Of a stretch of DNA of 64,000 bases, positions 10,116-24,190 are shown piece by piece. Position numbers and translations under genes: made by a program. Below the pieces are notes generated by a model that did not search any database, was not told the DNA's origin, and was given only the letters and a program-made list of their open reading frames with translations. The stretch lies in NCBI GenBank assembly GCA_013397075.1, contig VWZS01009593.1, positions 915,545 through 979,544 of the forward strand. Reading direction: 5' to 3'. The DNA comes from Rhabdornis inornatus. Lineage: Eukaryota; Chordata; Aves; Passeriformes; Rhabdornithidae. Each line of letters begins with the position of its first letter. Position 1 is the first letter of the stretch.

Positions 10116-13100
10116 TGGTAATTACTGCAGCCTGTGGATACCATCGGGGCTTCAGAATTGTGTGACTTGGATGTGCTGTCAGGCCATGTTATAATGAACT
10201 GGGACATCAGTTACATACATTAGGTGGTTCTAGGGTTTTTTTGCAGACAGTATATGCTTAAGTTCCTACTATGCTGCACTGAGGGGCAGTGCAAGCTGGT
10301 AAGATTAGCATTTTCACATTTTCTGTACACTTAATAAGGAGATAAACTGTAACGTTGAGCATGAGGAACATAAGTACTTCTAACAGCAGCACATTTCTAT
10401 TTGCGAAAGGAAGATTCTTTTTGTAATTGAGAATTTGCTGCTGTGTGAATCTGCCTTTTAAACTATGTTCATAAATGCAAAATTACTGAAAATAATTGCC
10501 TACAAATATGTACTTAGGCTTAGTAATTATAATTTATATTTTATTTCTGTAGTTTTACTTCTCAGAGAAGGTTTTTTTCCAACAGAATCTAAAAACAATC
10601 TGCTCAGTGGTTACATGTAATTTTACAATATTTTTTAAGTTGAGCACTCAGTAATTTATTGTCTCTCTTTAATTATGCCATAGTCAATAGTGCTGCACAT
10701 GGTCTTTACTGTATAATTCTCTGATCATTCCCAGAAAATACTGGAGATGTTTGGGCTGCAACCATAGGCCATGATTTCCAAACCTGGATGTCTGCAGTTA
10801 AAGCTTTAAATCCTTATTAAGGCTCATGGATAAACATGACCTAATTTTCATTCCCCTAGGTCTTTCAGTTGATTCGTGACCACTGAAAGTCTTTGAAAAG
10901 CCAGAAAAATTTATCTAGAGGTAACAATACGGATTTAAAAATTTAATTTCAGATGCTTAGCTGTGGCCTAAAAAAATGTGTTGCAGTTCCCAATATTAAC
11001 CATCATTACAACTGTCTTTTGAAGCCAGGTCTGCTTCTGTTAAAATCAGTGGGACCTGTGCCCATGCCCAGTTGGGGAAGGATTTGGCATGTTATAAGGA
11101 AAATGTTTAAATGTAAAAAATAAGGACTTGACAACTACGGTACAATTGTGGTGTTCCAAGAATGCAGATAGATAATTTGGGGAGGTTATGTGTTCATAAT
11201 TAGGGAATAAATATTCCATTAAACTTTTGTGTGATCCATTCTTTGGCAGGATGTCAATTTTTATGAATGAATCTTCATTGTAATCCCATGTGTTAATAGA
11301 CACCCTTTTACAATTCAATCTGACAGCTACTCCAAATTCATAGATTGTCCTGCTAGAGGCTTCCAAGGTCATAGTCCTTCAAAGCAGTGTTTGTCAAATT
11401 GCTCTGACACACCTCCTGCTGGCAAGCCTACTCTCAGGGTGTTAATATTCCATTACAGTGCCACATGACCTTGACAAATGATTGCAGGCCACAACAGGAA
11501 TGTCAAAAAAGCTCAGGTAGATGAAGGTAACTGGTGATGATGATGGCAGGGAATCTGTTACGAGAGGCAGAAGTGTCTTCAGAAGAAGTAGACATTGCAC
11601 AGACATTTCCAAAGCCACCCACAGGAGGTTTAAAGAGCAATTACAATTTGTGGCACAATATGTAAAGCATACATTTTTGTAATATGATGAGTGAAAGTTC
11701 ATGTTGAAAAGACAGGCACTTAAGATTTAGAAGTGCCTGTTAACACTATCATGCCTACAGAATTGTACTTAGAGAGAAAATGCTTTCAATGAGAGAAAAG
11801 AATGTGCTAAAAATAAAATCTTTGGTTTTACAGTACCTAATGTTATCAGAAAAATAGTCCAGTATATCAGACTTAGTTTTATTTTCATAACTGTAGACAT
11901 AAACACTTAGGTATGTTTAAGTTAAAGAACCAGGGAGATTCAAGTCAGATCAGAATTGGATCCTATCTTTTTAGCATTCAGGATACAAAGGAATTCTGAA
12001 ATTGTAACTGGAATTGAGAAAGCTGTTGCATATAGAAACAAAGTCACATTTTTAAATTACAAGTTTGGCAAGTACTTATTTAATACGAGAATTCAAATAA
12101 TTTTAGAAACATTCTGTCTGCATCTATTTTATGCATCTTAAATTCATGCTGGCAAACTAAATGTGGTCACACAGTTTCTTACTGCTCTAAGACCCTCCAA
12201 AGAGATGGTTTTCAGAATTTGAAATGCACGCTTGTTTTCAACAAGACCTAAAATGAGGCAAGTGAGATCAAAGCAGTAAAGTGAATATTTATGCAGCAAA
12301 ACACATGTTTGAAATGTGAATCATCAGCTAAAACACACAGAATTCCTTGTGGGTATATTTCATAGTAAAGACATAATCAATATGACAACCCAAGTTAGGC
12401 CCTGTACTAACAACAACTTCAGAAGTGTCTTTGAACTTTCTTTGTTAGACTATAAAGCACATCATTTGACTTAGGCTGCTCTGCATTTCATCAATACCAA
12501 CAACACAAGAGCTTTAAATCTCATCAGCAGATTTATAATTTTAATAAAACAAAATTTCAATAAAGTTTTTTCTGCCTTTTCATTTTTTAAAATAAGCCCA
12601 AAGTATAACTATTTTTCTTCAAAGATAAACTCCCTGAGAATCCACTTCTCATTTATTAATTTATGTGACATAAGTTTTTCTTTCTGTCTTGTCTTTCACT
12701 CTTTCTTTTCTACACCTCCCCCCCAACCTTGGTACCACAGTTTCTTAGACTTGAATGCACACCTGTTAAACTTCTAGGTAAGGAAAGTAACTTCGTCTGA
12801 GAAAATGTCAGGAAAGTCAGAATCTGAAATTTATTAACCAAGATACGGCAAATGTAAATGTCAGCTTGTGTAACTGTGGGTACTTGAGGTTGCAATAGAT
12901 TTTTCAGCTGTCTGGGCAATGAAAAGTGAACTTTTATTTCAATGACAGTGAAATAGCACTATACCTGATGTGAGAATGTGCTTTAGCTAGAGGGCATATT
13001 TCAAGCAAATTGGTTTTTACTTAGCTGTGTCTCAAAGTTTTCACATTAAAAGTAAAGTTAGTATATGCAAAACAAAAAGATGCATTATCTTCAATGATTA

Positions 13101-16076
13101 TCATTCATGCTTCATTTATTTGAATAAATAAAGATGAAGAGCCGTATGTTAGCATGTAATCATATTAAATATATTCTTAAGTATTATCTGTAAACTCTTA
13201 AATACTGTTGTCTGAAAATTTCAGAAGAGCTCAGACTCAGGAGAATTTGGACATCAGTAGAGAGGAAACAAACAGTCAAAAAGTAGCTTATCTCTCCAAC
13301 CAGCACAGAGAGAAACACAGGTATTAAAAGTGAACTCTCAATGCTGTAGTTTAAAAACATCCTGCTGCTTTAGTACAAGAAGAAAAAAACCTACCACAAA
13401 CCACAAAAATCCTCTACAAAAAACCAACCTAAAAGCAGTCTTAAAGCACAGTCTTAACATCTATCAGTACTCTATTTGCCGGTCTAAGTTCATTGTTAGG
13501 AGCAGTATCTCCATTTACAGAGAAAAAAGGTTTCTTCAGAGCAAAACATTTCATTTATGTGGTCATTTCAGTGAGTGTCAGAACAGGTTTTGATTACAGA
13601 AACAGTCTTTCCTCCCATGAAATGTAAAATCATGTTATGCTAGAACAATACAAACTCAGATGTCTGCTCAGAGTGGAATTTCAAATCAATGCAATTACTG
13701 TAGTCAAATTTTTAAAAAGTCCAACCAAAAAACAATGACAACAATGAATATGGTAACTCTTTTTCTCTCTCACCTCATATATTACATTTGATAAACAGTA
13801 GAGCTGAAAACTGTTCATATCCTCGCCCATTTCCTCCTTTTTGTCTCATGCATGGTACATGCACACCATTTACTATTTTGCAAATGCATAGTAGAATTTT
13901 GATAGAAAAGTTTTTTTCTTCCACAGCTATATTTAATAATTGAAAGTCGAATGATAGGAAAAAATGACGACATGATATGTCTCATATAAATTAAAAATAT
14001 ATCAGGTTGTGTGTGCTGATTTCCTAGTACCTGTCCTTCAATCACAGCTTTGGATTTCATCATCACAGTAATGGCAGTGATATAGTTATTAGCCTTTTAT
14101 TTCATGGCCACTTACTCACTTATTATTGCTGCTGCTATAATTCTATTTCAACTAAGAGGAATAGTGAAACTAGGAGTGTAGTACTCAGTAAAAAAATACA
14201 TAGCAAAACATCTTTTCTCTTAGCAGAGCTGTGCACTGCAGTTATAACAATACAAACGAAACCATCACATAGATAGAGAGCTCCCAGCTCTGTGTGCTGA
14301 GACATGCACAGAAAAAAAACACTTCTAAATGAACTTTACAGTAAATGTGGTGGTATTTTTTAAAAGTTCATTTCCTCTGTCAAGAGAATAAATATAGCTT
14401 TCAACCCCATTTTAGTGCTCAATGGAGTAGCTTTTCTGTTGGATAATAATTACATGTGTTCTCTATACTAGATCACAGAGCTCTAGCTCCTCAGAACTGT
14501 CTCAAGGTAAACAGATAGATCTTAAGATAACTGAAGTTGTATGTGCTTCAGAATGATCAGGAAGGTATTCAGAAATATTTTTTTGTTGCAAGACAAATCC
14601 TATATCAGGTCATTTAAAATTAGTTTGTACAAAAATTTGTATCTATGACATACATATTGATATCTCTTTAAAATAAGATGGATGATGGCAAGTACAAACA
14701 AACATGCACTTTAAGACAAAGAGTACATATAATAAACATTTCATTTTCAATAGATACTCACTAAAAAATTTCTCACAATTAGTTGACTATTCCCATTTTG
14801 TGCCTTCATAAACCAGGGCAATTACTGTAAGGAATAAGAATCTGTAACAAAATAATTCTTACAGTGCTCATAGTAAAGATAGAAGTCTATAGTGATAAAA
14901 TGCTATCGAATTTTCTCGTTAATAGCAATGAAAATGCTACTCATGTATGCTCATTTCAAATGGCCGAGCTTAATACCATAAGTTAGTAGAATTTTTTTTA
15001 TTATTGTTTATTTTTTTAAATAAAGACGTAGCTTTTACTTGAGTGTGAAAACTCTGCTACATTTTCACCTCTCATTTGACCCCTCTACTATGTTCTGCAA
15101 GACCTGGAGGGAAAAACAAAATTAAAAATGGGGCATGAAACAGTAAGTCCAAAGCCAGTTAATACCTTGTAATTCATTCCACTTTGCTTCCTAGACTGGC
15201 ATCGTAGTTGAGACTAAGTGATATCACTTTTCTGCATCCAGTTAGGTGATTAAGAATTAGACTAAGAATGGAGCTAGACTGAAGGCAAGTTAGCAACTGA
15301 GATGTCTACAATGAACATTGAAACCCAAACTTACTCTCATCAACAACTATATTCGCAGAATTGAGTAAGTGTCAGAAGTACAGACAGCTCTACTCCCTTT
15401 CTTGTAACTTTCCCGCTGTACAATAAAGAATCCAAAAGTTTTTAGATAATTCATACTTTCTTCTCTGGATCATGGAGTATGTCATTTTTTAGTTTAGTGT
15501 CTTATGCACTTATGTAGAAGGAAAAGATTCTGGGTTCCTACACTTACTTGGGAATTTCTTTTGTGATGTACATCCATTTGATGAGATACACAAACAGGAT
15601 TGTATCAGGGATCAAAATCACCAGAGTTAAATATCCCAGGATTTTCACTTCTGAAAATGTAGAGGGCTTGATCAATTTTACGTAATTTGTTTTCCTTGCT
15701 GCACAATTTTGTCAGGAGTTGGGTGCTTCACATATTTAAAATATACTTCATAAGTAGATCAGTAGTCCTGAGAATAAAACTAATCTCTAGAGGTTTTCAT
15801 AGCATTCATTAAACTGAGAACGATGCTGATCCTCAATCCCTGATTTGAAAACTTGCTTTAGACCTGAGACAATTATTTGAAAGGAGGATTATAACACCAT
15901 CACCATATTGCTGAAAGAGGCCGTCATTCCATGTGGAGTCTGTCGTGGTACTGAAGTGCCGAGGAGCAGCTCAGCCCCCGCAGTGGCATTAAACAAGAGT
16001 GCACCTCATTCCTTCACCTGTAGTAGGCTAAGGTGCAGGTTGTAAAGCTTTTAAGATACCAAGTTTAAATATAGGC
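10116..16076. other. Long AT-rich spacer, no gene seen
   Basis: No coding gene recognised. The segment near 10740-10910 and the words near 11028-11065 faintly resemble the ancient palindromic repeat noted at 10044, but too weakly to call. A T/C-rich stretch lies at about 12675-12725. Short open frames have no coding character. Confidence 0.55.
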
Positions 16077-16157
16077 AACTCAGTTCCACCTACATTCGAG
16101 TTTTGGCATTGAAATCCTCTGTCAGACTGAGTTCTAGGTTTCTGGTGGAACTGAGTT
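16077..16157. repeat. Perfect 14-bp inverted repeat with 53-base loop
   Basis: The left arm AACTCAGTTCCACC (16077-16090) is exactly complementary to the right arm GGTGGAACTGAGTT (16144-16157). The loop also contains ACTGAGTT near 16127, a direct repeat of part of the right arm. No flanking TSD was identified, so this may be the end of a small non-autonomous element or a chance/slippage palindrome. Confidence 0.8.
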
Positions 16158-19100
16158 TACATTAATTGCAAACCTTTTAATCTTAATTAGGGTTCATGCC
16201 TGAAGAAAGAGAGCACCTACTTATATTTTAATTAAACCTCAGAAAATAAAAATCCTTTCCAACATAGGGGAATAAAAAGGGAGGAAAAAAGGAGAAAAAA
16301 AGAGGAACAATCTGAAGCTTTTAGTCAGAGGAAAAACTGGAGGCTGATTTAAGATGTTAAAGAGACTGAGGGCAACAAGCCAAAAACAAGCCTGTCAAAT
16401 CAATTTTATGACTGGTCTTTTCTGAGAAATTGTTTTCTTCAGATGCACTTTATTTTTGAGCATTCTGACAATAAAATTACCTGAGAAAGTGCTTCCTTCC
16501 CAAGACCTATTTGTCAAATTATTATTGTCAACACAGCCATCTCATGTCCATCAGATTATTGTCTACTTACTAAAATTCTGCAAGCAATTTATAAAGAGGA
16601 AGTTTGCATAAAATTGTATAAAATTATTGGAAATAGCTATTAATACTGCTTATATAAGTCAGCTATTTTTAGGCATCATCTCTGGTACTATTTTGTTTAA
16701 TCATAAATAGAAAATGCTAAAAAATAATGATAATATTACTTTTGTTGAAATTTTGGAGAGAAATAGCAAATAGTGATAGCAGAGAAAATATATTTCTGAA
16801 ATGCCTTTAAATTTCAGTACAATCATATTCAAAATTTGGATGTAACATTATTAAAGAATAAAATATTATCACAAATACTTGAGATTTATGGAACTTGATC
16901 ACTGAAGAAATATCTTTTTCATTCCTACAATAATTTTTTTTGTTTAAATTCATTGTCAGCAACAAAATGTTTAATTCTATAATTAAATTGAAAATATATT
17001 TCTAAATTTTGATTTTTATTCTCCATGTTAGATAATTTCTCCAATTAGATAATTTCACTTAAATCGGCCCATTGCATTTTGTGATGCACTTTTAATATAC
17101 AACCTTACTGTCTTGCTTTTTGTCCCATTCACAAAATATAAAATTAACTAGATAAGAATAACTTCTAAGAGGAGAAAAAATAAAAAATTCAGTTCAGTAA
17201 GACCACTTACAGGAGGCAGTAGAAGAAGTAAGGTATGCTCCAAAAAATTGTTTAAAACACCAAAATTGTGCTGCCATTTAGCGCTTAGATTAAAATCAAA
17301 CCAAATGTAGTCCTCTAATAACTTGGGATTGGGCAGTATTGCTGGTTACTGACTCCAAAAATTGTTTCTGCACTTTCTGTGTGTACAGGAGAAAATGAGT
17401 TTCCAAATATCAGCAGTTTCAGTCTTAAACTAGTTAAACCTAACTAGTTTGACAGCTGAAACTTCTGTAATACATTAAGTATATGTAGTCATGATATATG
17501 AAGGAAACCTTGAGGAGTGGAATCAGAAACCTGGACACAGAAGAAGGAAAGTGAGAAAACATATGCTCCTGAATAAGAAATGAGGTAACATAGTTGTCAC
17601 TTAATACATTTCCAGGACTTTTCCTAAAGCAAAAATGGGAATTAGAGTTTCCTGCCTTGTACTGTGTACATACCCACTGTGTATGTGAATGGACAACTGG
17701 CTTAAACACCACTGACAACCTTTGACATGATGCAGAAGACTACTAGCTAAAAATCTCAAGTACATTCCAAGGAATATTCCAGAATATCCATAAAGAACTG
17801 GCATGAAATTTTCCAGAAGATCATAAGTGTTCAAATTCGTGAAACTGTTTTATACCCCAGAAGTTTTAACTCCAGTGCTGACATAAAGACAGTGACCTTG
17901 GAAGCCAATTTCTGAAAGTAGTGACTTTTTGAAATTGAAAATAATAACAAAAACATTTTTAAATGTACAGACTTAATTATCTCAGTCTAGTCGCATCCAA
18001 CATGATTCACATGTGATTTCCTTTAATCACCATCTATGTTATACACCATATGAGAAGGCTTCTTTGCTCCGTTTCCTGGCCTACATTCGAAAGGGCAGTA
18101 AAAATTTACTTTTATAGATCTTGGGAGATCTAAAACAGGTTCAGAGGTGGTGTTCACATAATTAATTTGCTCTGACCATATCTAGCTTGTCTGAGAGCTC
18201 AGCAGCTTTCCTGAAGAATTTGCTCTCAGTGCAAAGTTTATAGAGACTCCTATGGTATGTGTATCCAGCACAGCAACCACAGCAACCCAAAAATTACATG
18301 TGTGTAAGGTAGGCACTGGTTCCAGTGGGCACTGGTTCTGGTGGGCAGGTGTATCCTGATTTGCTGGAGTGGCACTTTTTAGTGTTGTAGTGACTGGCTT
18401 TTCATCATTTGGTTGCCTAGACCGCACAGAATTATATATTTTTTCTTGCATGTCATGTCATTACTTTTTTCCCCCATTTTCCACTACTCTATGAATATAG
18501 CAACAGCAAAAATTAATTATATTTAATTTGATTATTATGAAAAGCACAATTAAGAAATTAATACATAAACCTGGAAACTTTCCAAATAATAATGTATGTC
18601 TGGGATATGTTAGATATGTTAGAATGGAACTTTCTGAGCCCTTTAAGTTTTAAGTGAAAAAAGGCCATAACTAATGGATATTAATTTCTCCATTGTGGAT
18701 AAAACCCAAGTCGTAAAATGTCACCAAGGACTACAAATATGCTCACTCACAGCATTTGTTACTAGCAGTGCGGAAGTAATTTTATCATGTTTCCCACTTA
18801 GGAAAACAACTGATGCTCAGCTTGACTGAGGGAATTGGTGTATTCTTGGCTTTACTTCAAGTGATCTTTCCACTGTATGACAGCTGATTCATCACAGATG
18901 AATCCTAGACATATACCTGAAACACAACTAAAATTTAAATTATTGTTAGATTTGCCACTTTTTCCCAGACTTGAAATAAGTTTCCAGTTTTTGTTTGAAA
19001 TGTGAGGGTATTAATGATATTACATTATTTGTAGCATTCTGTAATTAATGACCTTTCAATTTTTTTTCACCACTATTAGAGGCAGCTGAAACTACCTCTT

Positions 19101-20520
19101 CCTACTTCCATTTGCTCTTTTCCCAGTTTTGATATTGCATTATTACCAACTCTTTGAAGAGTTGCTCCAGCTGTAGCTTTTATTGAAATGTATGAGCTGA
19201 AGATAATTGCCATTTTTTATATAGTTTTGTTGTTATAATGTGTCCATCTTGCCAAAATTTGCACACATTGCCTGTTATAAATAGAACTCTTTTATCCAAG
19301 CTAGAAGATAGACAACGTTGCCTATATAAGGATGTTTTAGTATTCTGAGCAAAGGGGATATCTTGAGATTCACTCTGATTTCCAAGATTCTTCTTAGGTA
19401 CATATCAGTCCAGCTTCTTTTTAATTAACATAATGGAGAGTGGAGGTGGGGGCATTACTACAGAATATGGACTTCTTTTTTTTATTACACTGGCTTTCTC
19501 ATTGTGCTGTTTCAGAAAGAAGTAGCCAAATGTTGGAGCTTGTGGTGCCAAAGGCTTATCTGTGGTAAACTCTCAGAAAAGATTAAACCTTTTGATATAA
19601 ACTATCCAAGCTTTACCAGAGAACATGATAAATCTTTATGAAAAGGAAAAATGGGCTTTTTAAATTTCTTTTGGAAGCATGTAAACAAACAAGAAAGTTC
19701 AAAGCAAAACTCTTCAGACACTACTGAATCATTGCTGATATCAAGTAAAGTATATCAAAAGCTAATGCAATCCTCTTTCCCTACTCCTTTGGGAAGAAAT
19801 GGAGTTTTCAAAAGCTTAGTTTGAGTCAAAAGTCCAGTTCAATGGTTCATGACCTTCTTAACAAATCTGTACCAAGTTTTGGTTTTATATTGGTAGAGTT
19901 AAATACTTCATTTTTTGAGTGTGCAGTTTAATCCTTATGACCTGCATATTTTGATCATTTTGCAACCTTCTTTCATTTTGGTTTCTACTCCTGTGGAGTA
20001 TTTGCAGTCATCTTTGTACGAAATTTTCTACATAGCCCTTTCTACGTTTTGCATATCTTACTGAACCTGTTACACAGTTCAAAGCTGAGATATTCCAGAA
20101 AATGTCTGTTCAGTGTTCATGTAGACAACTACCCAGCAGCAAAGACAAAATACCCCAAAACTTCGTATTCAGTGCAGCTCAGATTTACTGCATTCAGCAT
20201 TTGCCACTGCAAAATGTCCAGTTCAGAATCCTGCGCATTCAAGACTACAAATCTTAATTTTTTTTTAATTATTTATATTCTTTGGTATAAATCTGCAACA
20301 AGCTGAGGATAGTTTTTTGTACCGATGAAGTGCATTTTGTGCTGCTGAGTAATCAGCTCTATTTTGTCCATGCAGATTTTAACACCTGTTTATCTCACTC
20401 TCCAAAAGTGAATCTTTTAGAAATTGCCACGTTTTGCAGCCCAAGAGAGGCAAGGCTGTTGCAACTTGATAATATTGTGTCCAGTCAGCAGTGAGGCTGA
20501 GCCTGTATTTTAAATAGGTA
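16158..20520. other. Long AT-rich spacer, no gene seen
   Basis: Nothing recognisable as a gene or a repeat family. Ends in a (CT)n run and a TATG/TATA run at about 20524-20550. Confidence 0.55.
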
Positions 20521-20540
20521 CACTCTCTCTCTCTCTCTGT
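20521..20540. repeat. Short (CT)n microsatellite
   Basis: About eight CT dinucleotides in a row, followed by a TATG/TATA stretch to 20550. Confidence 0.8.
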
Positions 20541-20612
20541 ATGTATATATTTGCATGGTTCAGTACATATAGATCAATACAGATACAAACCACACCATAT
20601 CAACTCAAACTG

Positions 20613-20668
20613 CAACAAATGGCCTGATCCTGTTCCACTGCTGGGAACAAGGGAAAACATCAGTGGAA
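20613..20668. repeat. Possible ancient palindromic repeat relic
   Basis: GGCCTGATCCTGTTCCACTG followed by ATCAGTGGAAG resembles the left half and centre of the same dispersed inverted-repeat type noted at 10044. Too decayed to place its ends. Confidence 0.35.
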
Positions 20669-20689
20669 GTTATATACATATATAAATGG

Positions 20690-21660
20690 CAGCTGCCTCT
20701 GGATCCTAGGATAGTGTACGGCCAGCACATCAACACATGAACCCCTAATGTTCGCAGCCCCACTCCAGTTGTTGATACCCAGACATAAACACAAAACCCC
20801 AGTCACATGGCTGCAGAGACACATGACCCCTTAATTTCCTCCAGTATCAAACCTTAGACAGTCTATTTAGTAGCTGGCCCATGGGTCCCCACATTTCCCC
20901 TTTGCCTCATGCCCAGACATGCACTCTGCATGAATGGAACTCACAAGTAGGTGGTTTATCTCTCTGGCCTTGCTCACAGTCCTCTGAGATCCCCTAATCT
21001 CAGCAGCTGGATTGGACCAACTCTCTCTCCAGTAGTCAGTCTCAACACCTCTGAACTCTCCTGTATTTGAGTAAACTTATGGCACCCCTGATACCCGTCC
21101 TTTTTATTCCACTCATTTTCTAGTCCACCCTGAAGTTCTCATGGAAATTGCAAGCACCTACATGCACACACATTACAGTGTGCTTACGTTTCTGTCTCCT
21201 CTGCTTCTAGTACCACAGACACAAGGACCCTCTGACCACTCCAGCTGCTGCACTCAGACTTCCACATGTGCTCGTGCACACCCAATAAAGTCCTCACTCA
21301 GGAAAGTAGATAGAGAGGCAGTTTATTTGGAATAGACTATTGACCAGGAAGAGGCCAGGTCTATACCAGCATAGATCCCCTTCTTACAAAAGACCAGCCC
21401 ATTTTATCTCCTTATCCTTCTATTTTCCTACTTTTCTAACTACCATGATCCCTCCTTTGCCTGACCTTTGGCTCCTTTCCTAAACATTATTTTTTGCAGT
21501 CCCACAACACTCTTTCTTGGCACAGTGAGTGCCATCTCCCAGAGCAGGGGCCTGCCCCTGTGGACTCAGTGCTGGGACTCACCAAGCCCACAGGGCTCAT
21601 AATGCTTTCCTGAGATAGCCCAGGGGACAAGAGAGCAGGGACTTATGTCTCTGACTCACA
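20690..21660 (-). mobile_element. GC-richer block, probable degenerate LTR (minus strand)
   Basis: This roughly 970-base block is clearly richer in C and G than both flanks. On the minus strand it has AATAAA at 21322-21327 (plus TTTATT), and CACCCAATAAAG on the plus strand near 21279. The wording of its right part (near 21430-21600, 'cacagtgagtgccatctcccagagcagg') is familiar to me from LTR-type repeats in songbird genomes. I could not find matching TSDs or TG/CA ends, so boundaries are approximate and class is unknown. The only long frame (21141-21335 plus) is not coding-like. Confidence 0.4.
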
Positions 21661-24060
21661 GTAAAGAGAGTATGATCATTTCCTCAAATCAGTGAGGAGA
21701 CTGAAGATAAAGATCTTATAATGATGGTGACTTATATAGACTCATTACCTTTACTAGTAGTAAAACAAATATTTTTTTGAAGAATAGCTACAACAGCATA
21801 GGTTGAGCATTGGCTGAGAAACTCAGTCAAAACTACTAAGTTTCTATGAACAATTTTTGAAAATTAACCTAACTTTTATAACAATGTTTTTGAGTCCCGC
21901 TTGCAAAATATCAGTTGATAAAGGACTATAGGTCTACATTAAGCAGATTATACACAAACAAAAGCAGAGTTCTGTGATGTATTCAAGTGTTATACTTCTG
22001 TACAGCTTCTTAGTCAATGAGGATAATTGAAATTAATTGAATAGAATTTTTATTCACTGACAACTATGTCTTACTGGACAGAAAGGAACCTACTGTGAAA
22101 TATTTAATTTTATTACACTTCTGATAGATAACATTCTGAAAGGTTGACTAAACTAAAACCTTAAAAGATACATTTTATCAGGTCAGTTCATACAACTTAC
22201 TCAAAAATGATTAACAGACTTCTCTCAAATTGCAAAACATAACAGGATGTGGTGTCCCAGAATTATTCCATTCAGAGAAGATTTTGTGGAAAAAATTGTT
22301 AACAAATATGAAAAGCAGATTGAATTAATGTGCAATGATACTGTTCAGAAAAATAGCTTATACTATAGGGGGGAAAGGGATTAAATGTGTTTTAAATTTG
22401 AAGTAATTACAGAAAAACCTTTTCCTGGGACGTATTAAGACAAGTGTTGCATGTAAGAATCCGTGAATAAATGTTCAATGCCTTTGGTATCAATAGGTTT
22501 TGCCCCTTTAAGTTTAGGAAAAAGACAGATAATTGGGTTATAATGCCAAATACAGGTGATACAATTGTGGGCTGTAAAATCTCCCTTAGAAGTTCCTTAA
22601 ATTAAAAAATGAAAGGCTTGAAATGATCTGGTTTAGGCATTTTAGAGGATGGGACCAAGTAGTGGCTTTGCTTCTTTAAGACACATTTTTCAAGAATAAA
22701 ATCTTTACCTTTAATGTTTTCTCTGGTTCCTTTGGTGATTAGTCTATTACTTACCTGGGGCACCAGAGAAACCAAGAACAGTGTCCAAAATTTACACAAA
22801 GGTAAATATTACATGTAGCTTTTTAGTGGACCTGAGCAAACAAATCTCAGCATGGTATATTCCTTGATTTTCTGAGAGCAGTTCACACACATTTCAGATA
22901 TATTCTTTATTCAGGGGCATTTGAGTAATTCAAGATTTGATGTTAGAATTTGTAATATTTAATATCCTGTTATTTTAAAACAGGATTTAAAAAAAAAAAA
23001 ATATATATACATTTATGTCTATATATACCTATATATTTGCTCAGAAATTCACACAAGCTTCATTAGTTTAATAAGTCTAATTGTATAATTCCTAGCTTTC
23101 AAATAAATGACAACAGTAAAAATCAATTTGCTAAATAGTAACACTCTTAACCTCAGTTCTAGTTATTGGGAAGTATTTGGGGTAATGATGGTAAGAAAGA
23201 ATTTAAATACAAAATTGTATTGGTCATGAAAGAATATAAGGTATTCAAAACTGATGTTGGAATATGAATACTTCTTTGCTAAGCATTTTTATTGCATTTT
23301 GTTTCGCTGCTGATCTTTTAGTAAACTATTATGTACCTCTGGTTTGAACTTGTTCCACATTTTTTTGTCTTTTACCAGCAGAGCAGACATGGCAGTTATA
23401 ATGAACAAAATGAAAAAACAAAAACAAAAACAACCAACCAAACATTTTGAAGGCTGAAAATGCTATTTTTGCTTATTTGTCTCTTTTTCAGTTTTGCCTT
23501 TTTTTTTGTATTTCAAGAAGCAGACTTTCTGAGTGAAATAAAGCTCCTTGCCACAATACATAAGTAATTCCTGTCCCTGAGGATAACCAGAGAAATGGAA
23601 ATTATTCATTTCTAGTCTCCAGTATCCACTCTCACAGCAGTGTCTATGACTCCTGTGGTTCTTACTCTTGCTGAGGGATTTTATATGCATGGTTCTCTCT
23701 AGCACGATATTTTAGCATAGAAAGAGTTCTGATACTGTGGGATTGTGGCATCACTCCTGTAAAGTGCAGAAGTGCTGTTGTTCTGTACCATAGCACAGGG
23801 AATTGAAACACAGAGAAGCGGTTTCACCTCAGATCCCAAGGCCACATCAGGACATGATCTGGTAGCTGGGGTTTATGAGGACAGGCTAAGGGTTCAAAGG
23901 GTTGTAAAGCTCAGGGTTGCAAAGTTATGTGGTTCAAGCTCCTTATGTACCCCGTTTAACAGAAGAACTCAGTCATGATTCATAATCCTTAGGTCTGCCA
24001 TCTCTTTCCCTGGAATTAACTCACAAAGTCCAAACCGGAGTAAAAATGTAAATTTCCTTG
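21661..24060. other. AT-rich spacer, possible MIR-like relic near 23800-23850
   Basis: No gene. At about 23805-23850 the words ACACAGAGAAG and CCAAGGCCAC occur in the order and spacing of a MIR-type SINE core, but the match is weak. An A run followed by a TATATA run lies at about 22988-23010. Confidence 0.4.
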
Positions 24061-24109
24061 CTGGCAGATGGAGAATTTTTGCTGATTAGCAGCCTGAGAA
24101 ATACTGACA

Positions 24110-24190
24110 GTATGGAGACAGAGCCAGTGGTACAGCCAGAGTCTAAATCTGAAGAATCAGCCTGTGCCATAACCACTAAATCCATTTTAT
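24110..24190 (+). repeat. Possible MIR-like SINE 3' fragment
   Basis: GACAGAGCCAG, then AGTCTAAATCTGAAG, then CTGTGCCATAACCACTAAATCC follow the order of the 3' part of MIR-type SINEs (typical form: 'gcagagcc...ctgtgctctaaccactagatc'). MIR-related copies are known in birds. Decayed; a profile search is needed to confirm. Confidence 0.4.

Noticed and set aside
23870..23895. TATGAGGACAGGCTAAGGG, similar to a CR1 3' phrase
   Set aside because: The flanking bases do not continue as CR1, so a chance or MIR-related match is more likely.
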